Part shown: positions 1 through 7,473 of the stretch, piece by piece
Layout of the letters: the number at the start of each line of letters is the position of its first letter
Position numbering within the stretch: position 1 is the first letter of the stretch
Source: Ignavibacteriae bacterium HGW-Ignavibacteriae-2
GTDB lineage: Bacteria; Bacteroidota; Ignavibacteria; Ignavibacteriales; Melioribacteraceae
Direction: 5' to 3'
Assembly: GCA_002839805.1 (NCBI GenBank)
Contig: PGYT01000024.1
Span: 15,540-53,263, forward strand
DNA length: 37,724 nucleotides
Notes under the pieces: generated by a model
The model's input: the letters and a program-made list of their open reading frames with translations, nothing else
Told to the model about the DNA's origin: nothing
The model's database searches: none
Position numbers and translations under genes: made by a program

Positions 1-164
1 GCGTTTGTATTTGATCTAAACAATGTTTGTTTTAATAATTCTTCCGTAACTGACACCTGATGAGTCAATTTTTCATATTCAGCTAAATATTTTATAAACA
101 TTACTATTGTTGATGTATCATTTACATCAGCTTTTTTGATAATTATTTTTGGTTCTTCCTTCAA
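1..164 (-). CDS. GNAT-family N-acetyltransferase, N-terminal part only
   Basis: The gene runs off the left edge of the window; 54 codons of its 5' end are visible. The translation contains KYLAEYEKLTHQVSVTEELL, the typical first-helix region of GNAT acetyltransferases related to diamine acetyltransferases (pattern LAEYEKL..V..TEE.L). These enzymes move an acetyl group from acetyl-CoA to an amine in the cytoplasm; the acetyl-CoA loop lies outside the window, so the substrate cannot be guessed. The start is a TTG: an in-frame TAA stands immediately before it and an AGGAAA ribosome site lies about six bases upstream. It is divergent from the EamA transporter, with about 230 bases of AT-rich sequence between them. 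Family call is good, function open. Confidence 0.75.
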   Translation of the reverse strand, partial: MKEEPKIIIKKADVNDTSTIVMFIKYLAEYEKLTHQVSVTEELLKQTLFRSNTN

Positions 165-398
165 TTATTTTCCTATTATTTATCCATCAAATAAACAAAG
201 TTAAAAAAAATATTCGTAGCATGAATTGCTCAAATAAAAAATCTCAAATTAAGTGTAAGAAAGTAATTAGTTATAACTAATATTCCCTCAATTTTGAGGC
301 GGTGGATTTGTGTCTGAACGATTTCTAAATCGGGGAAATAAATCAATAATAAACTTATTGAAAAATTTAGGATATTTCGAATCTCTTTAATTTGATTG

Positions 399-1298
399 AT
401 GATGATAGAAAAAAACACCAAAGCTTATCTGGCATGGGCGGCGGTAAGTTTAATTTGGGGTACGACTTATCTGGCAATAAAAATAGGCGTTAATGATTTA
501 CCGCCCTTACTGTTTGCCGGATTACGGTGGGGCATCGCCGGTCCGGTGTTCATTGGAATTTTATTAATAAATAAACAGACATTACCCCAAATTAAAGATT
601 ATAAACACCTTGCCGTCATTGGAATTTTACTGCTTGGAATTACAAACGCGTTGGTTGTTATAGCCGAAATATGGCTGCCTAGCGGTTTAACTGCTTTGTT
701 ACTTTCAACTATGCCGTTGTTTATAGTTTTAATAGAATTCATTCTATCGGGCGCCGGTTTTATTAATATCAAAATAATATCCGGACTATTTTTATGTTTA
801 CTTGGTGTTGTCATAATATTTATGGATGATTTACATGCCTTAACTGAAGGGGAAAATTTATCAGGAATATTATTACTTTTATTAGCAAATATCTCCTGGG
901 CAATCGGCTCACATTATTCAAAAAGGGTAAAAGTAAATTCTCATCCATTAATGGCTGCCGCTTTTCAAATGACTTTTGCGGGTATACTGCAGATTATCGC
1001 GGGAGTAATTCTTGGAGAAGTTTCTAAATTTAGTTTTACGCACGATAGTCTGATAGCATTTCTTTACCTTCTTATTATAGCTTCCATTCTTGGGTATGGC
1101 TCATACATATACGCGATCTCACATCTTCCGGTTTCCTTTGTAACAACTTATGCTTATATAAATCCTGTAATAGCATTAATGCTGGGCTGGTTTGTATTAA
1201 ACGAAGAAATTAATTTAATAATATCTATGAGCGCCGTAATTATATTATTAGGCGTATGGTTGGTGCGGATTGGGACTATAAATACTTATCAAAAATGA
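399..1298 (+). CDS. EamA-family (DMT superfamily) permease
   Basis: About 299 residues with ten hydrophobic segments in two repeats, the standard length and layout of EamA/drug-metabolite transporters. The first helix carries AVSLIWGTTYLAIKIGV and is followed by LLFAGLRWGIAGP, both typical of the first EamA repeat. The second repeat begins near ILLLLLANISWAIGSHYSKR. Such proteins export or exchange small metabolites across the inner membrane; the substrate cannot be read from sequence. The start is uncertain: TTG at 396, ATG at 399 and ATG at 402 are consecutive in frame, and no clear ribosome site precedes any of them. It appears to be a single-gene unit, with a convergent small gene 36 bases downstream. 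Confidence 0.9.
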   Translation: MMIEKNTKAYLAWAAVSLIWGTTYLAIKIGVNDLPPLLFAGLRWGIAGPVFIGILLINKQTLPQIKDYKHLAVIGILLLGITNALVVIAEIWLPSGLTALLLSTMPLFIVLIEFILSGAGFINIKIISGLFLCLLGVVIIFMDDLHALTEGENLSGILLLLLANISWAIGSHYSKRVKVNSHPLMAAAFQMTFAGILQIIAGVILGEVSKFSFTHDSLIAFLYLLIIASILGYGSYIYAISHLPVSFVTTYAYINPVIALMLGWFVLNEEINLIISMSAVIILLGVWLVRIGTINTYQK

Positions 1299-1334
1299 AC
1301 ATTATAATATTGTATGAAATTAGTCACTTGAAAT

Positions 1335-1529
1335 TTACCCTAGCCAAATTTCTGTCGCAACCCATTTTCTATCCTGGATCACAATTTCATCTTTAATTAT
1401 TATCCGTTTCTGCAATAATTCTTGTTTCTCCAATTCTGTTTTAGACAGATCTTTAACAGCAGAGGGTTTATATTCTTTTCTTTCTGTCGGTAAAATGAAT
1501 TTTTTGGTTGAATCGATAATTTGTGTCAT
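1335..1529 (-). CDS. small charged protein of unknown function
   Basis: 64 residues, rich in Lys and Glu, without signal peptide or membrane segment; I do not recognise a family. Evidence that it is real is the start site: a perfect AAGGAGG (1537-1543) sits seven bases before the ATG, one of the strongest ribosome sites in this window. The middle (LSKTELEKQELLQKR) looks helical and possibly coiled-coil; the C-terminal half looks like short strands ending in a Trp-rich tail (WVATEIWLG). It stands alone between the EamA transporter and the export operon, with its own upstream region of about 100 bases. No function is proposed. Confidence 0.6.
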   Translation of the reverse strand: MTQIIDSTKKFILPTERKEYKPSAVKDLSKTELEKQELLQKRIIIKDEIVIQDRKWVATEIWLG

Positions 1530-1629
1530 TATTTTTCCTCCTTATCTTTATTTTGAAAGAAACACCCAACACTAATCATATAAACAATATAAGGAAAGTA
1601 CAGTCAGAATCAAGGCAATCAAAAATGCC

Positions 1630-2787
1630 TCAGAAAAACATCTCACATTTTAAGTAGTAAGATACAGGATAGTACCAATATTCCGAAAATTTGTTCCCAT
1701 AAGTTTTTTGCAAACCAATGGAAGCGTCAATGTTATCGGATAGAGAATAATTCCCGCTGAGTATAACATAACCGCTTGAATCGTTGATGTTAAATATATT
1801 TGAAAATGTAAGGGTAAAAAGAGGAGAAAGCAGGTATGATGATCCCAGATAAAAATAATGTTTTCCTAGGTTTAGAATTTTTCCATTCAGAAGCTCATTT
1901 AATTCATAATTAAAGATGCCTTCTTTACCTTTCCCGTTGTAGTGATATTCAATCGCTGAATAAAATTGAGGAGTAAATTGATAATCTAATCCCAAAATAT
2001 ATTTTAGATATACATCTGAATTATTATCTTCAAAAGAATAAATACCTTCACCACGAATACCCGCATCATACAGATTTCCGGCAAAATCGCATCCGATTAT
2101 ATATGAGTCATCAAAATTTCCAGAAACAATCGAAAAATCGTATTCATTATAATTTGTTCTGAATCTAAATCCGTAATTGCTGTTCGAAATTTTTTTAGAG
2201 GGATTAAAAACAAAGTTAATATCTGTAAAATTACCAGAATTCCATTTGAATGAAATGGCATCAACTCCGTCCTTTTCTGTTTTTGCGAAATTTGCGGGAT
2301 TAATCGGATTAAATAAATCCGTTGGATTCCAAACACGACCCGTACCCCATGCAATTCTTTGACGCCCGATTGTTATATCGCCAAATTCAAAATTATATTT
2401 TAAGTATAATCGATCAATAAAATGATTGATAATTAATTGATTTCCGCTTGATAAGTTCCAGGAAAGATCAATAAGTTGGCGTCTGGAATTAGTTATTTCC
2501 AATAAATTAAACAACCCCGCTGAATTAAAAAGAAGCGAGTTTATTTCATATTCTGTATTTAACCAAATATCATTCGTGAAATACAATGTGGGTCTAATTC
2601 TTAATCGGCTTATGTTCGTCAAAATATTATTGTCATACCCAAATATTTCTGTGAATTCTTTAGATGGTTTTTGATAAAGAGGCATGTTAATAAAGTAGCC
2701 CGTAATTTCGTATTCTGTTTGGGCCGATAAATTACCATGAAGACCAAAAATGATTATTAAAACCGAACATCTAATTATTCTGATCAT
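1630..2787 (-). CDS. predicted outer-membrane beta-barrel protein of the ABC/LolA-like export operon
   Basis: 385 residues with an N-terminal signal peptide (hydrophobic run ending LSAQ near residue 23), then alternating amphipathic strands rich in Tyr, Phe, Asn and Asp, and a C-terminal Phe (EMFF), as in outer-membrane barrels that use the BAM signal. The stretch ITIGRQRIAWGTGRVWNP followed by DLFNPINP resembles the conserved region of DUF1302-like and related porin-like barrels (GRQ..W G ... NP.). The ATG overlaps the last 17 bases of the ABC ATPase gene, so translation is probably coupled. As the last gene of the five-gene operon it is the likely outer-membrane end of the pathway. The exact family is uncertain; a substrate-specific channel or an acceptor barrel are both possible. 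Confidence 0.7.
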   Translation of the reverse strand: MIRIIRCSVLIIIFGLHGNLSAQTEYEITGYFINMPLYQKPSKEFTEIFGYDNNILTNISRLRIRPTLYFTNDIWLNTEYEINSLLFNSAGLFNLLEITNSRRQLIDLSWNLSSGNQLIINHFIDRLYLKYNFEFGDITIGRQRIAWGTGRVWNPTDLFNPINPANFAKTEKDGVDAISFKWNSGNFTDINFVFNPSKKISNSNYGFRFRTNYNEYDFSIVSGNFDDSYIIGCDFAGNLYDAGIRGEGIYSFEDNNSDVYLKYILGLDYQFTPQFYSAIEYHYNGKGKEGIFNYELNELLNGKILNLGKHYFYLGSSYLLSPLFTLTFSNIFNINDSSGYVILSGNYSLSDNIDASIGLQKTYGNKFSEYWYYPVSYYLKCEMFF

Positions 2788-3451
2788 TTATAAGTCCATC
2801 TTTCAACAACAATAATCTTTTTGCTCTTTCAATTACAAGTTGATCATGCGAAGAAAAAATAAAAGTGATGTTCTTTTCGACATTCATTTTATCCATCAAA
2901 TCCAGAAGTAAAGCTCCTGTTTTGCTATCAAGATTAGCGGTTGGTTCATCGGCCAGCACAAGTTTGGGATTATTTACAATTGCTCGAGCTACAGCTACAC
3001 GCTGCTGTTGTCCTCCGCTCATTTCTCCCGGACGTTTATACGCCAAATCGGCAATTTCCAATTCCTCTAATAATTTCAATGATTTAGCGCGTCTTTCTTT
3101 TTCAGGAATACCTAAAAGCATCAAACTAAATTCTATGTTTTCAGTAGCAGATAAAACCGGAATTAAATTATACGCTTGAAAAACAAATCCGAGATTGCGC
3201 AGACGAAAATCTGAAAGTTCCTTTTTTGTTTTAAGTGAAAAATCCTCACCTTTAAAAAATATTCTTCCTTCGGTGGGTTTATCGAGAGCGCCTAATAAAT
3301 TCAACAGTGTTGTTTTCCCTGATCCTGACGGACCCGCGATTACAACATGCTCTCCTTTGTTAATAATCAGATTTATACCTCTAAGGGCGTTTACAGGTAC
3401 GCCGTTGTCCTTATAGGTTTTTTTTAAGTTTTCTGTTTTAATAATTTCCAT
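2771..3451 (-). CDS. ABC transporter ATP-binding protein, LolD/MacB type
   Basis: 226 residues, the normal size for LolD/MacB-type ATPases. Walker A is GPSGSGKTT (residues 40-48), the Q-loop Gln is at 92 (FVFQAYNL), the signature is MSGGQQQ (144-150), Walker B is LVLADEP (164-170, catalytic Glu169), the D-loop follows at NLD, and the switch His is 202. All catalytic residues are intact. It should power the two FtsX-like permeases encoded just upstream. Proteins of this type do not import substrates; they drive mechanotransmission or extraction of lipoproteins or amphiphiles from the outer leaflet of the inner membrane. No clear ribosome site was seen; a 52-base gap separates it from the upstream permease. 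Confidence 0.95.
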   Translation of the reverse strand: MEIIKTENLKKTYKDNGVPVNALRGINLIINKGEHVVIAGPSGSGKTTLLNLLGALDKPTEGRIFFKGEDFSLKTKKELSDFRLRNLGFVFQAYNLIPVLSATENIEFSLMLLGIPEKERRAKSLKLLEELEIADLAYKRPGEMSGGQQQRVAVARAIVNNPKLVLADEPTANLDSKTGALLLDLMDKMNVEKNITFIFSSHDQLVIERAKRLLLLKDGLINDQNN

Positions 3452-3503
3452 AGTACTGAACTCTATATTAAATTATTTTTTTAACCACTTAGTCAAATCA
3501 TAT

Positions 3504-4718
3504 TTATATGTAACGTATTGCATAAACAGGTTCAAGTTTAATTGCTTTATATGCCGGATATAAAGCTCCCAGAATTGAGATTAAAGGGATCATTAATAAA
3601 ATCATTACAAAATTTTCAACTGATAGTTTAGGATAAAGAATCGCTCCGACCGCAAACGACTCCAGGCTTTGTGCAAAAACACTTAAATTAATCCCAAAAG
3701 TTGAAAAAGGTATATTGATCAAATAGCCAGAAATAACTCCTATAATTGTTCCGGCAGTTCCTATTGTAAATGCTTCAATTAATATCATTAAAAATATTTT
3801 CCCATTCCGCATTCCAATTGACATCAATACTCCAATTTCCCTAATTCTTTCGAATACGGACATAAGCATTGAATTAATTATTCCGAATATTAATGCGAGA
3901 CTAATTATCAGGTTAATTACAAACAGAGATTCTTTATACATATCGAGCTGAATTATAACGAAAGGAAGCAGATCTTCGTAAGAAAGTACTTCATAAGAAC
4001 CGGAAAGAGTTTCTCTTAGTTTATCTCTAATTATATTGGCGCTATTATAATTATTGGTGATTATCGCAAATTCGTGAATTTTATTCTGCAAATTAAGCAT
4101 TGTCTGCGCGTTTGTTATAGGAATATAAACGTAGGATTTATCAAATTCTGAACTGGGAGATTTATAAATTCCAACAATCCTGAAAACATCCGAGCCTATG
4201 CTGCCATCGGAGGTGTTGGCTAACGCGACAACTTTATCTCCTAATTCCACCTGTAATTTTTCAGCAAGTTTTTTACCAATCACAATCTCACCGGAGTTAC
4301 CCGATAGATATTTCCCCTCAATTATGGAAGATTTAATTCTTGAGACATTTTGTTCGTTTTCCGGCTCAATACCATTTAAATATATTCCAGTTGAATTTGC
4401 AGCACTGCTTAATAAACCAAAAGTGACAATACGTTTGCTGTAATATCTAATACTTTTATTTGTTATTATTATTTTTTCCACATTCTCATAATCAGGCATG
4501 TAGTTCTGTACCATTTTATTATCGGTAAATCCGTTTTTATGTATTTGAATGTGTGAAACGTTCAGACTGATTTCGTTGAATAATATTTGAGATAACATTC
4601 CGTTGGACATACCGTCCATAAACAACATAGCATTAACCCCTACAATAACTGAAATAAAAACTATGAAAGAGCGTCTTTTATTTCTCCAAATATTTCGCCA
4701 GGCAAGTTTAAAGAGCAT
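3504..4718 (-). CDS. FtsX/MacB-like ABC permease (second of the pair)
   Basis: 404 residues with the FtsX permease layout: an N-terminal helix after LFKLAWRNIWRNKRRSF, a periplasmic domain of about 220 residues (MacB core-like, roughly residues 40-255), then three helices. The first of these leads into the cytoplasmic coupling region (SMLMSVFERIREIGVLMSIG), and the protein ends ALYPAYKAIKLEPVYAIRYI, the classical FtsX C-terminal signature. It is a clear paralogue of the permease encoded 14 bases upstream, so the two probably form a heterodimer with the ATPase, as LolC and LolE do with LolD. The start ATG is preceded by GAGA about nine bases away. Cargo is unknown; the LolA-like partner suggests a lipidated or lipid substrate. 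Confidence 0.92.
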   Translation of the reverse strand: MLFKLAWRNIWRNKRRSFIVFISVIVGVNAMLFMDGMSNGMLSQILFNEISLNVSHIQIHKNGFTDNKMVQNYMPDYENVEKIIITNKSIRYYSKRIVTFGLLSSAANSTGIYLNGIEPENEQNVSRIKSSIIEGKYLSGNSGEIVIGKKLAEKLQVELGDKVVALANTSDGSIGSDVFRIVGIYKSPSSEFDKSYVYIPITNAQTMLNLQNKIHEFAIITNNYNSANIIRDKLRETLSGSYEVLSYEDLLPFVIIQLDMYKESLFVINLIISLALIFGIINSMLMSVFERIREIGVLMSIGMRNGKIFLMILIEAFTIGTAGTIIGVISGYLINIPFSTFGINLSVFAQSLESFAVGAILYPKLSVENFVMILLMIPLISILGALYPAYKAIKLEPVYAIRYI

Positions 4719-4732
4719 TTTTTTATCTCACA

Positions 4733-5965
4733 TTATGTGTGTCTGATTCCTTTTAACGGTTCCAATCTATATACTTTGTACATTGGGTATAAACAGGCGA
4801 TAACTGAAATGGTTAAGACTAATATCGTATTATTAACTATTATGTAAGGATTTATTGATGATTGCATAACAGGCAGAAATCCGTATTCCTCATATATGTA
4901 AGCAAATTCGCTTCCGAACTCAATAGGATTAAAATAGAAATAATTATTAATTGCGTAACCGAGAATATCGCCAATAATTATTCCAATAATTGCAATAAAC
5001 ACAGTTTCAATAAGAACAAGAAGAACTAATTTTATTTGAGGCATACCGATAGAAAGTGTAACGCCAAACTCATTAAATCTTTCCGTAACCGACATCAACA
5101 CAGTATTTAATATTCCGAAGGCTACAATAATTATTAAAATTATGAGCATTAAAAGCCCGCTTATATTATCAAGATCAATTGATTGTTTTAAATCAGGCAT
5201 TACTTCTTCCCAATTTAAAATCGCTAAATTTTTCGATTTGATATTTGACTTAAGTGAGTCCTGAACTTCATCCATGTTTTCTAATGAATTTAGTTTAATC
5301 GCGATTGAATGAATACGATTGCCATATAAAGCAAGTAATTCCTGCGATGTTCGAATGCTCATAAAAACAGCCATATTATCCAGTTCCGGTGAGCCGGTTT
5401 TTACGGTTCCTGTAATTTTAAATTTTAAATTACCTAGAGATCCATCGAAACCCTGGGCAAGAATTACAACGGTTTCTCCAATATTTACTTTTAAGTTATT
5501 TAATAATTTTTCACCTATAACAATCTCCAATGAAGTATCGGAAGTAAAAAAATATCCGTTTTTTAATTTATCCAATATTTTGGATGTCTTTTTCTCTTTC
5601 GAAGGATCAATACCGAAAATTGCGGATCCGTAAGAATTATCTTTATAACTTATTAGTCCGGCGGCATAAACTCTTGGAGTAAACGAAATGATTTTATCAT
5701 TGGTTTCTAATATATTTTGCAGACTATCTTCTAAACTGAAAGCAAGATTTAGCGACGGGTTTTCCTGATAACCGGTTCTTTGAATTTGCAGGTAACCGGT
5801 AAACATTTCAACGGCATTTTTTATATTTACCCCATATGTTCCCAATTGAATTCCACGCATAGCAATAGTGGCGAAAGTTGCGAAGATAATAGCCGCTAAA
5901 GTGATATAAGAACGCCTTTTATTTCGCCATATATTGCGCCAGGCTAATTTAAAAAGTAAGTTCAA
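4733..5965 (-). CDS. FtsX/MacB-like ABC permease (first of the pair)
   Basis: 410 residues with the same architecture as its neighbour: opening FKLAWRNIWRNKRRSYITL, one helix, a large periplasmic domain, three C-terminal helices, coupling motif VLMSVTERFNEFGVTLSIGM and ending CLYPMYKVYRLEPLKGIRHT. The start is a TTG one base after the stop of the LolA-like gene, with GAGG inside the end of that gene; this implies translational coupling and equal production of both proteins. The periplasmic domains of the two permeases differ considerably while their membrane parts match, as expected for a heterodimer in which one subunit contacts the periplasmic carrier. Family assignment is firm, the transported molecule is not known. 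Confidence 0.92.
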   Translation of the reverse strand: MNLLFKLAWRNIWRNKRRSYITLAAIIFATFATIAMRGIQLGTYGVNIKNAVEMFTGYLQIQRTGYQENPSLNLAFSLEDSLQNILETNDKIISFTPRVYAAGLISYKDNSYGSAIFGIDPSKEKKTSKILDKLKNGYFFTSDTSLEIVIGEKLLNNLKVNIGETVVILAQGFDGSLGNLKFKITGTVKTGSPELDNMAVFMSIRTSQELLALYGNRIHSIAIKLNSLENMDEVQDSLKSNIKSKNLAILNWEEVMPDLKQSIDLDNISGLLMLIILIIIVAFGILNTVLMSVTERFNEFGVTLSIGMPQIKLVLLVLIETVFIAIIGIIIGDILGYAINNYFYFNPIEFGSEFAYIYEEYGFLPVMQSSINPYIIVNNTILVLTISVIACLYPMYKVYRLEPLKGIRHT

Positions 5966-5966
5966 T

Positions 5967-6713
5967 TTAATTGCCTCTTTCCAATTCTTTAAAGGAAAAT
6001 TTGCTGTCCTTTATTTTTTTATCAAACTCCATTTTTAATACATTGAAAGACGTTGAGTGCCCCTTTTTTGTCGTATTGACCATAGTCCATTTCGACGGCA
6101 TTTTCCTATTCCCAAAATATTTAATATCCTCAAAATCCATGTATCGCATCAATTTTCCTTTTTCACTATAATATTCAATTTTGGCGGGGAGAAAATCGGA
6201 TTTTCTTACCCAGTATAATAACTCACCCCACACTACGGGGGCCTCGGGTTTTGGAAGAAGTTGAATTTTATAACATTGCTGGTCATTTAATTTTTCTTCG
6301 GCAATTATTTTTTGATTATAATCATCCGACAAACTTGATTCGCGCACAAGATCGTCATTGGTAAAGTCGGATCCGTTCCAGGATTGTAGCATCATAGATG
6401 GAGGAATTTTAATTGTTGTTTCCGTGTTCCTTAAATAACTCCACATTTCATTGCCAATTTTTAATGTTTTATTACCTTTCTCTTTTCTTGGGGAAAGAAT
6501 TTCTATTAACGCTTTTTGATTGCCTACCCACCAGCTTTCCATTTTAAGGGTTCTCTCATAATCGGGAGTATTAACAGTCATTTCAATTACACCCTGCGCA
6601 GTTTTTCCTTTAATCAAGTCTTCTGCTTTTTGAATTATTTCCTGTGCGGTTTGGCAATATGTAATTATGGATGTGACCAGGACTAGCATTGAGATGAAAT
6701 AAAAATTCGTCAT
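5967..6713 (-). CDS. LolA-like outer-membrane lipoprotein-sorting family protein
   Basis: 248 residues with a signal peptide (cleavage probably near TYCQTA), so periplasmic. The body matches the COG2834/LolA-like family: AEDLIKGKTAQGVIEMTV, then MESWWVGNQKALIEILSP, KGNKTLKIGNEMWSYL, IPPSMMLQSWNGSDFTNDDL and the late region IEYYSEKGKLMRYMDFEDIK. Relatives are curved beta-sheets that carry acyl chains; they are usually found beside RND/MMPL or FtsX transporters rather than being the housekeeping LolA. It is the first gene of the operon; its ATG has GAGG five bases upstream, and a palindrome shared with the divergent TetR gene lies 19 bases upstream. I infer that it receives a lipidic cargo from the permeases. 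Confidence 0.88.
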   Translation of the reverse strand: MTNFYFISMLVLVTSIITYCQTAQEIIQKAEDLIKGKTAQGVIEMTVNTPDYERTLKMESWWVGNQKALIEILSPRKEKGNKTLKIGNEMWSYLRNTETTIKIPPSMMLQSWNGSDFTNDDLVRESSLSDDYNQKIIAEEKLNDQQCYKIQLLPKPEAPVVWGELLYWVRKSDFLPAKIEYYSEKGKLMRYMDFEDIKYFGNRKMPSKWTMVNTTKKGHSTSFNVLKMEFDKKIKDSKFSFKELERGN

Positions 6714-6731
6714 TTAAGCCTCACTTAAGAA

Positions 6732-6746
6732 TGACCAAACGTTCAA
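6732..6746 (-). promoter_or_regulatory. putative TetR operator, export-operon side
   Basis: On the minus strand this reads TTGAACGTTTGGTCA. It differs from the site at the TetR start only at the two central bases (GT for AA) over 15 positions. It lies 19 bases before the first codon of the LolA-like gene, where a bound repressor would block the promoter or early elongation. An A/T-rich stretch between the two sites could hold both promoters. That the site binds the adjacent TetR protein is inference from position and from the repeat itself. Confidence 0.65.
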
Positions 6747-6840
6747 TTAAAAACTACATACTTTATACGAGAGTTTCAAGCGAAGGGTTGTTGAAAATAC
6801 AAAAAGTTGATTTTTAAATACGCAAAATATAGTTTTACGG

Positions 6841-6856
6841 TTGAACAATTGGTCAA
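6841..6856 (+). promoter_or_regulatory. putative TetR operator, autoregulatory copy
   Basis: TTGAACAATTGGTCAA is an imperfect palindrome: the two 8-base halves are inverted copies except for one mismatched position pair. It ends five bases before the ATG chosen for the TetR gene, so binding would overlap its transcription start or ribosome site. A second copy lies in inverted orientation on the other side of the divergent promoter region. A TATAGT box just upstream (about 6829-6834) may be the -10 element of the regulator gene. Confidence 0.65.
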
Positions 6857-6861
6857 TTAAA

Positions 6862-7473
6862 ATGCCGCGAACATCCGAACAACTGGCACAAGTAAGAAAT
6901 CAGACAAGAAACAAAATAATAGAAGCAGCGATCAAATTATTTTCGCAAAAAGGATTTCACGGTACTTCTATGAGTGAAATAGCTAAACATGCAGGTGTGG
7001 CCAAAGGATTATCCTACAATTATTTTAAAAGCAAACTGGATCTGCTAAACGCAATATTTGAGATGATGATGGAAAGGGGTTTACAGATTATTAAGGATAT
7101 TAAAAAAATTGAAGATCCTTATGAACAAATAGTAATACTTATCAATAAGAGTTTTAGCTATGCTTTAGCTTACGAGGAATTTTGGCGATTATATATGCGG
7201 ATGGCTTTTCAACCTGAAGTGCTGCCAACTACCGAGAATATTACAGAAAAATTCAGCGATTTTATTTTAAAACAAATAGAAAAAATTTTTAGAAAAATAG
7301 GTTTTAAGAACCCCGCAGCAGAAGCCCAGATATTTTCTGCTTCATTAGACGGACTATTACTCTATTATTTGGTTAATCCTAAAAATTTCCCGTTAAATAA
7401 AGTTAAAAATTTATTGCTGCAGCGTTACAGTAAAAATGGTATTAGTGCTTACATTGCGTCACTGGATAATTAA
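6862..7473 (+). CDS. TetR/AcrR-family transcriptional regulator
   Basis: 203 residues from the ATG at 6862. The N-terminal domain is a textbook TetR helix-turn-helix: IIEAAIKLFSQKGFHGTS, then MSEIAKHAGVAKGLSYNYFK and SKLDLL. The C-terminal all-helical domain (about residues 65-203) would bind the effector; nothing in it reveals the ligand. A TTG start at 6841 would add seven residues, but it lies inside the palindromic operator and no relative needs those residues, so I chose the ATG. The gene is divergent from the LolA/FtsX/ABC/barrel operon, the common layout for a repressor controlling its neighbour. Its 3' end overlaps the acetolactate decarboxylase gene by 15 bases, tail to tail. Confidence 0.93.
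   Translation: MPRTSEQLAQVRNQTRNKIIEAAIKLFSQKGFHGTSMSEIAKHAGVAKGLSYNYFKSKLDLLNAIFEMMMERGLQIIKDIKKIEDPYEQIVILINKSFSYALAYEEFWRLYMRMAFQPEVLPTTENITEKFSDFILKQIEKIFRKIGFKNPAAEAQIFSASLDGLLLYYLVNPKNFPLNKVKNLLLQRYSKNGISAYIASLDN

Noticed and set aside
230-421. Minus-strand reading frame of 63 codons overlapping the EamA start
   Set aside because: It has low-complexity hydrophobic/AT-driven composition, overlaps the start of a clear transporter gene on the other strand and has no ribosome site.
2865-3416. Plus-strand frames opposite the ABC ATPase gene
   Set aside because: They are antisense shadows of an intact, conserved gene; the predicted peptides match nothing.
6841-6861. TTG start that would lengthen the TetR protein by seven residues
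   Set aside because: These bases form the palindromic operator; the ATG at 6862 starts the normal TetR N-terminus.
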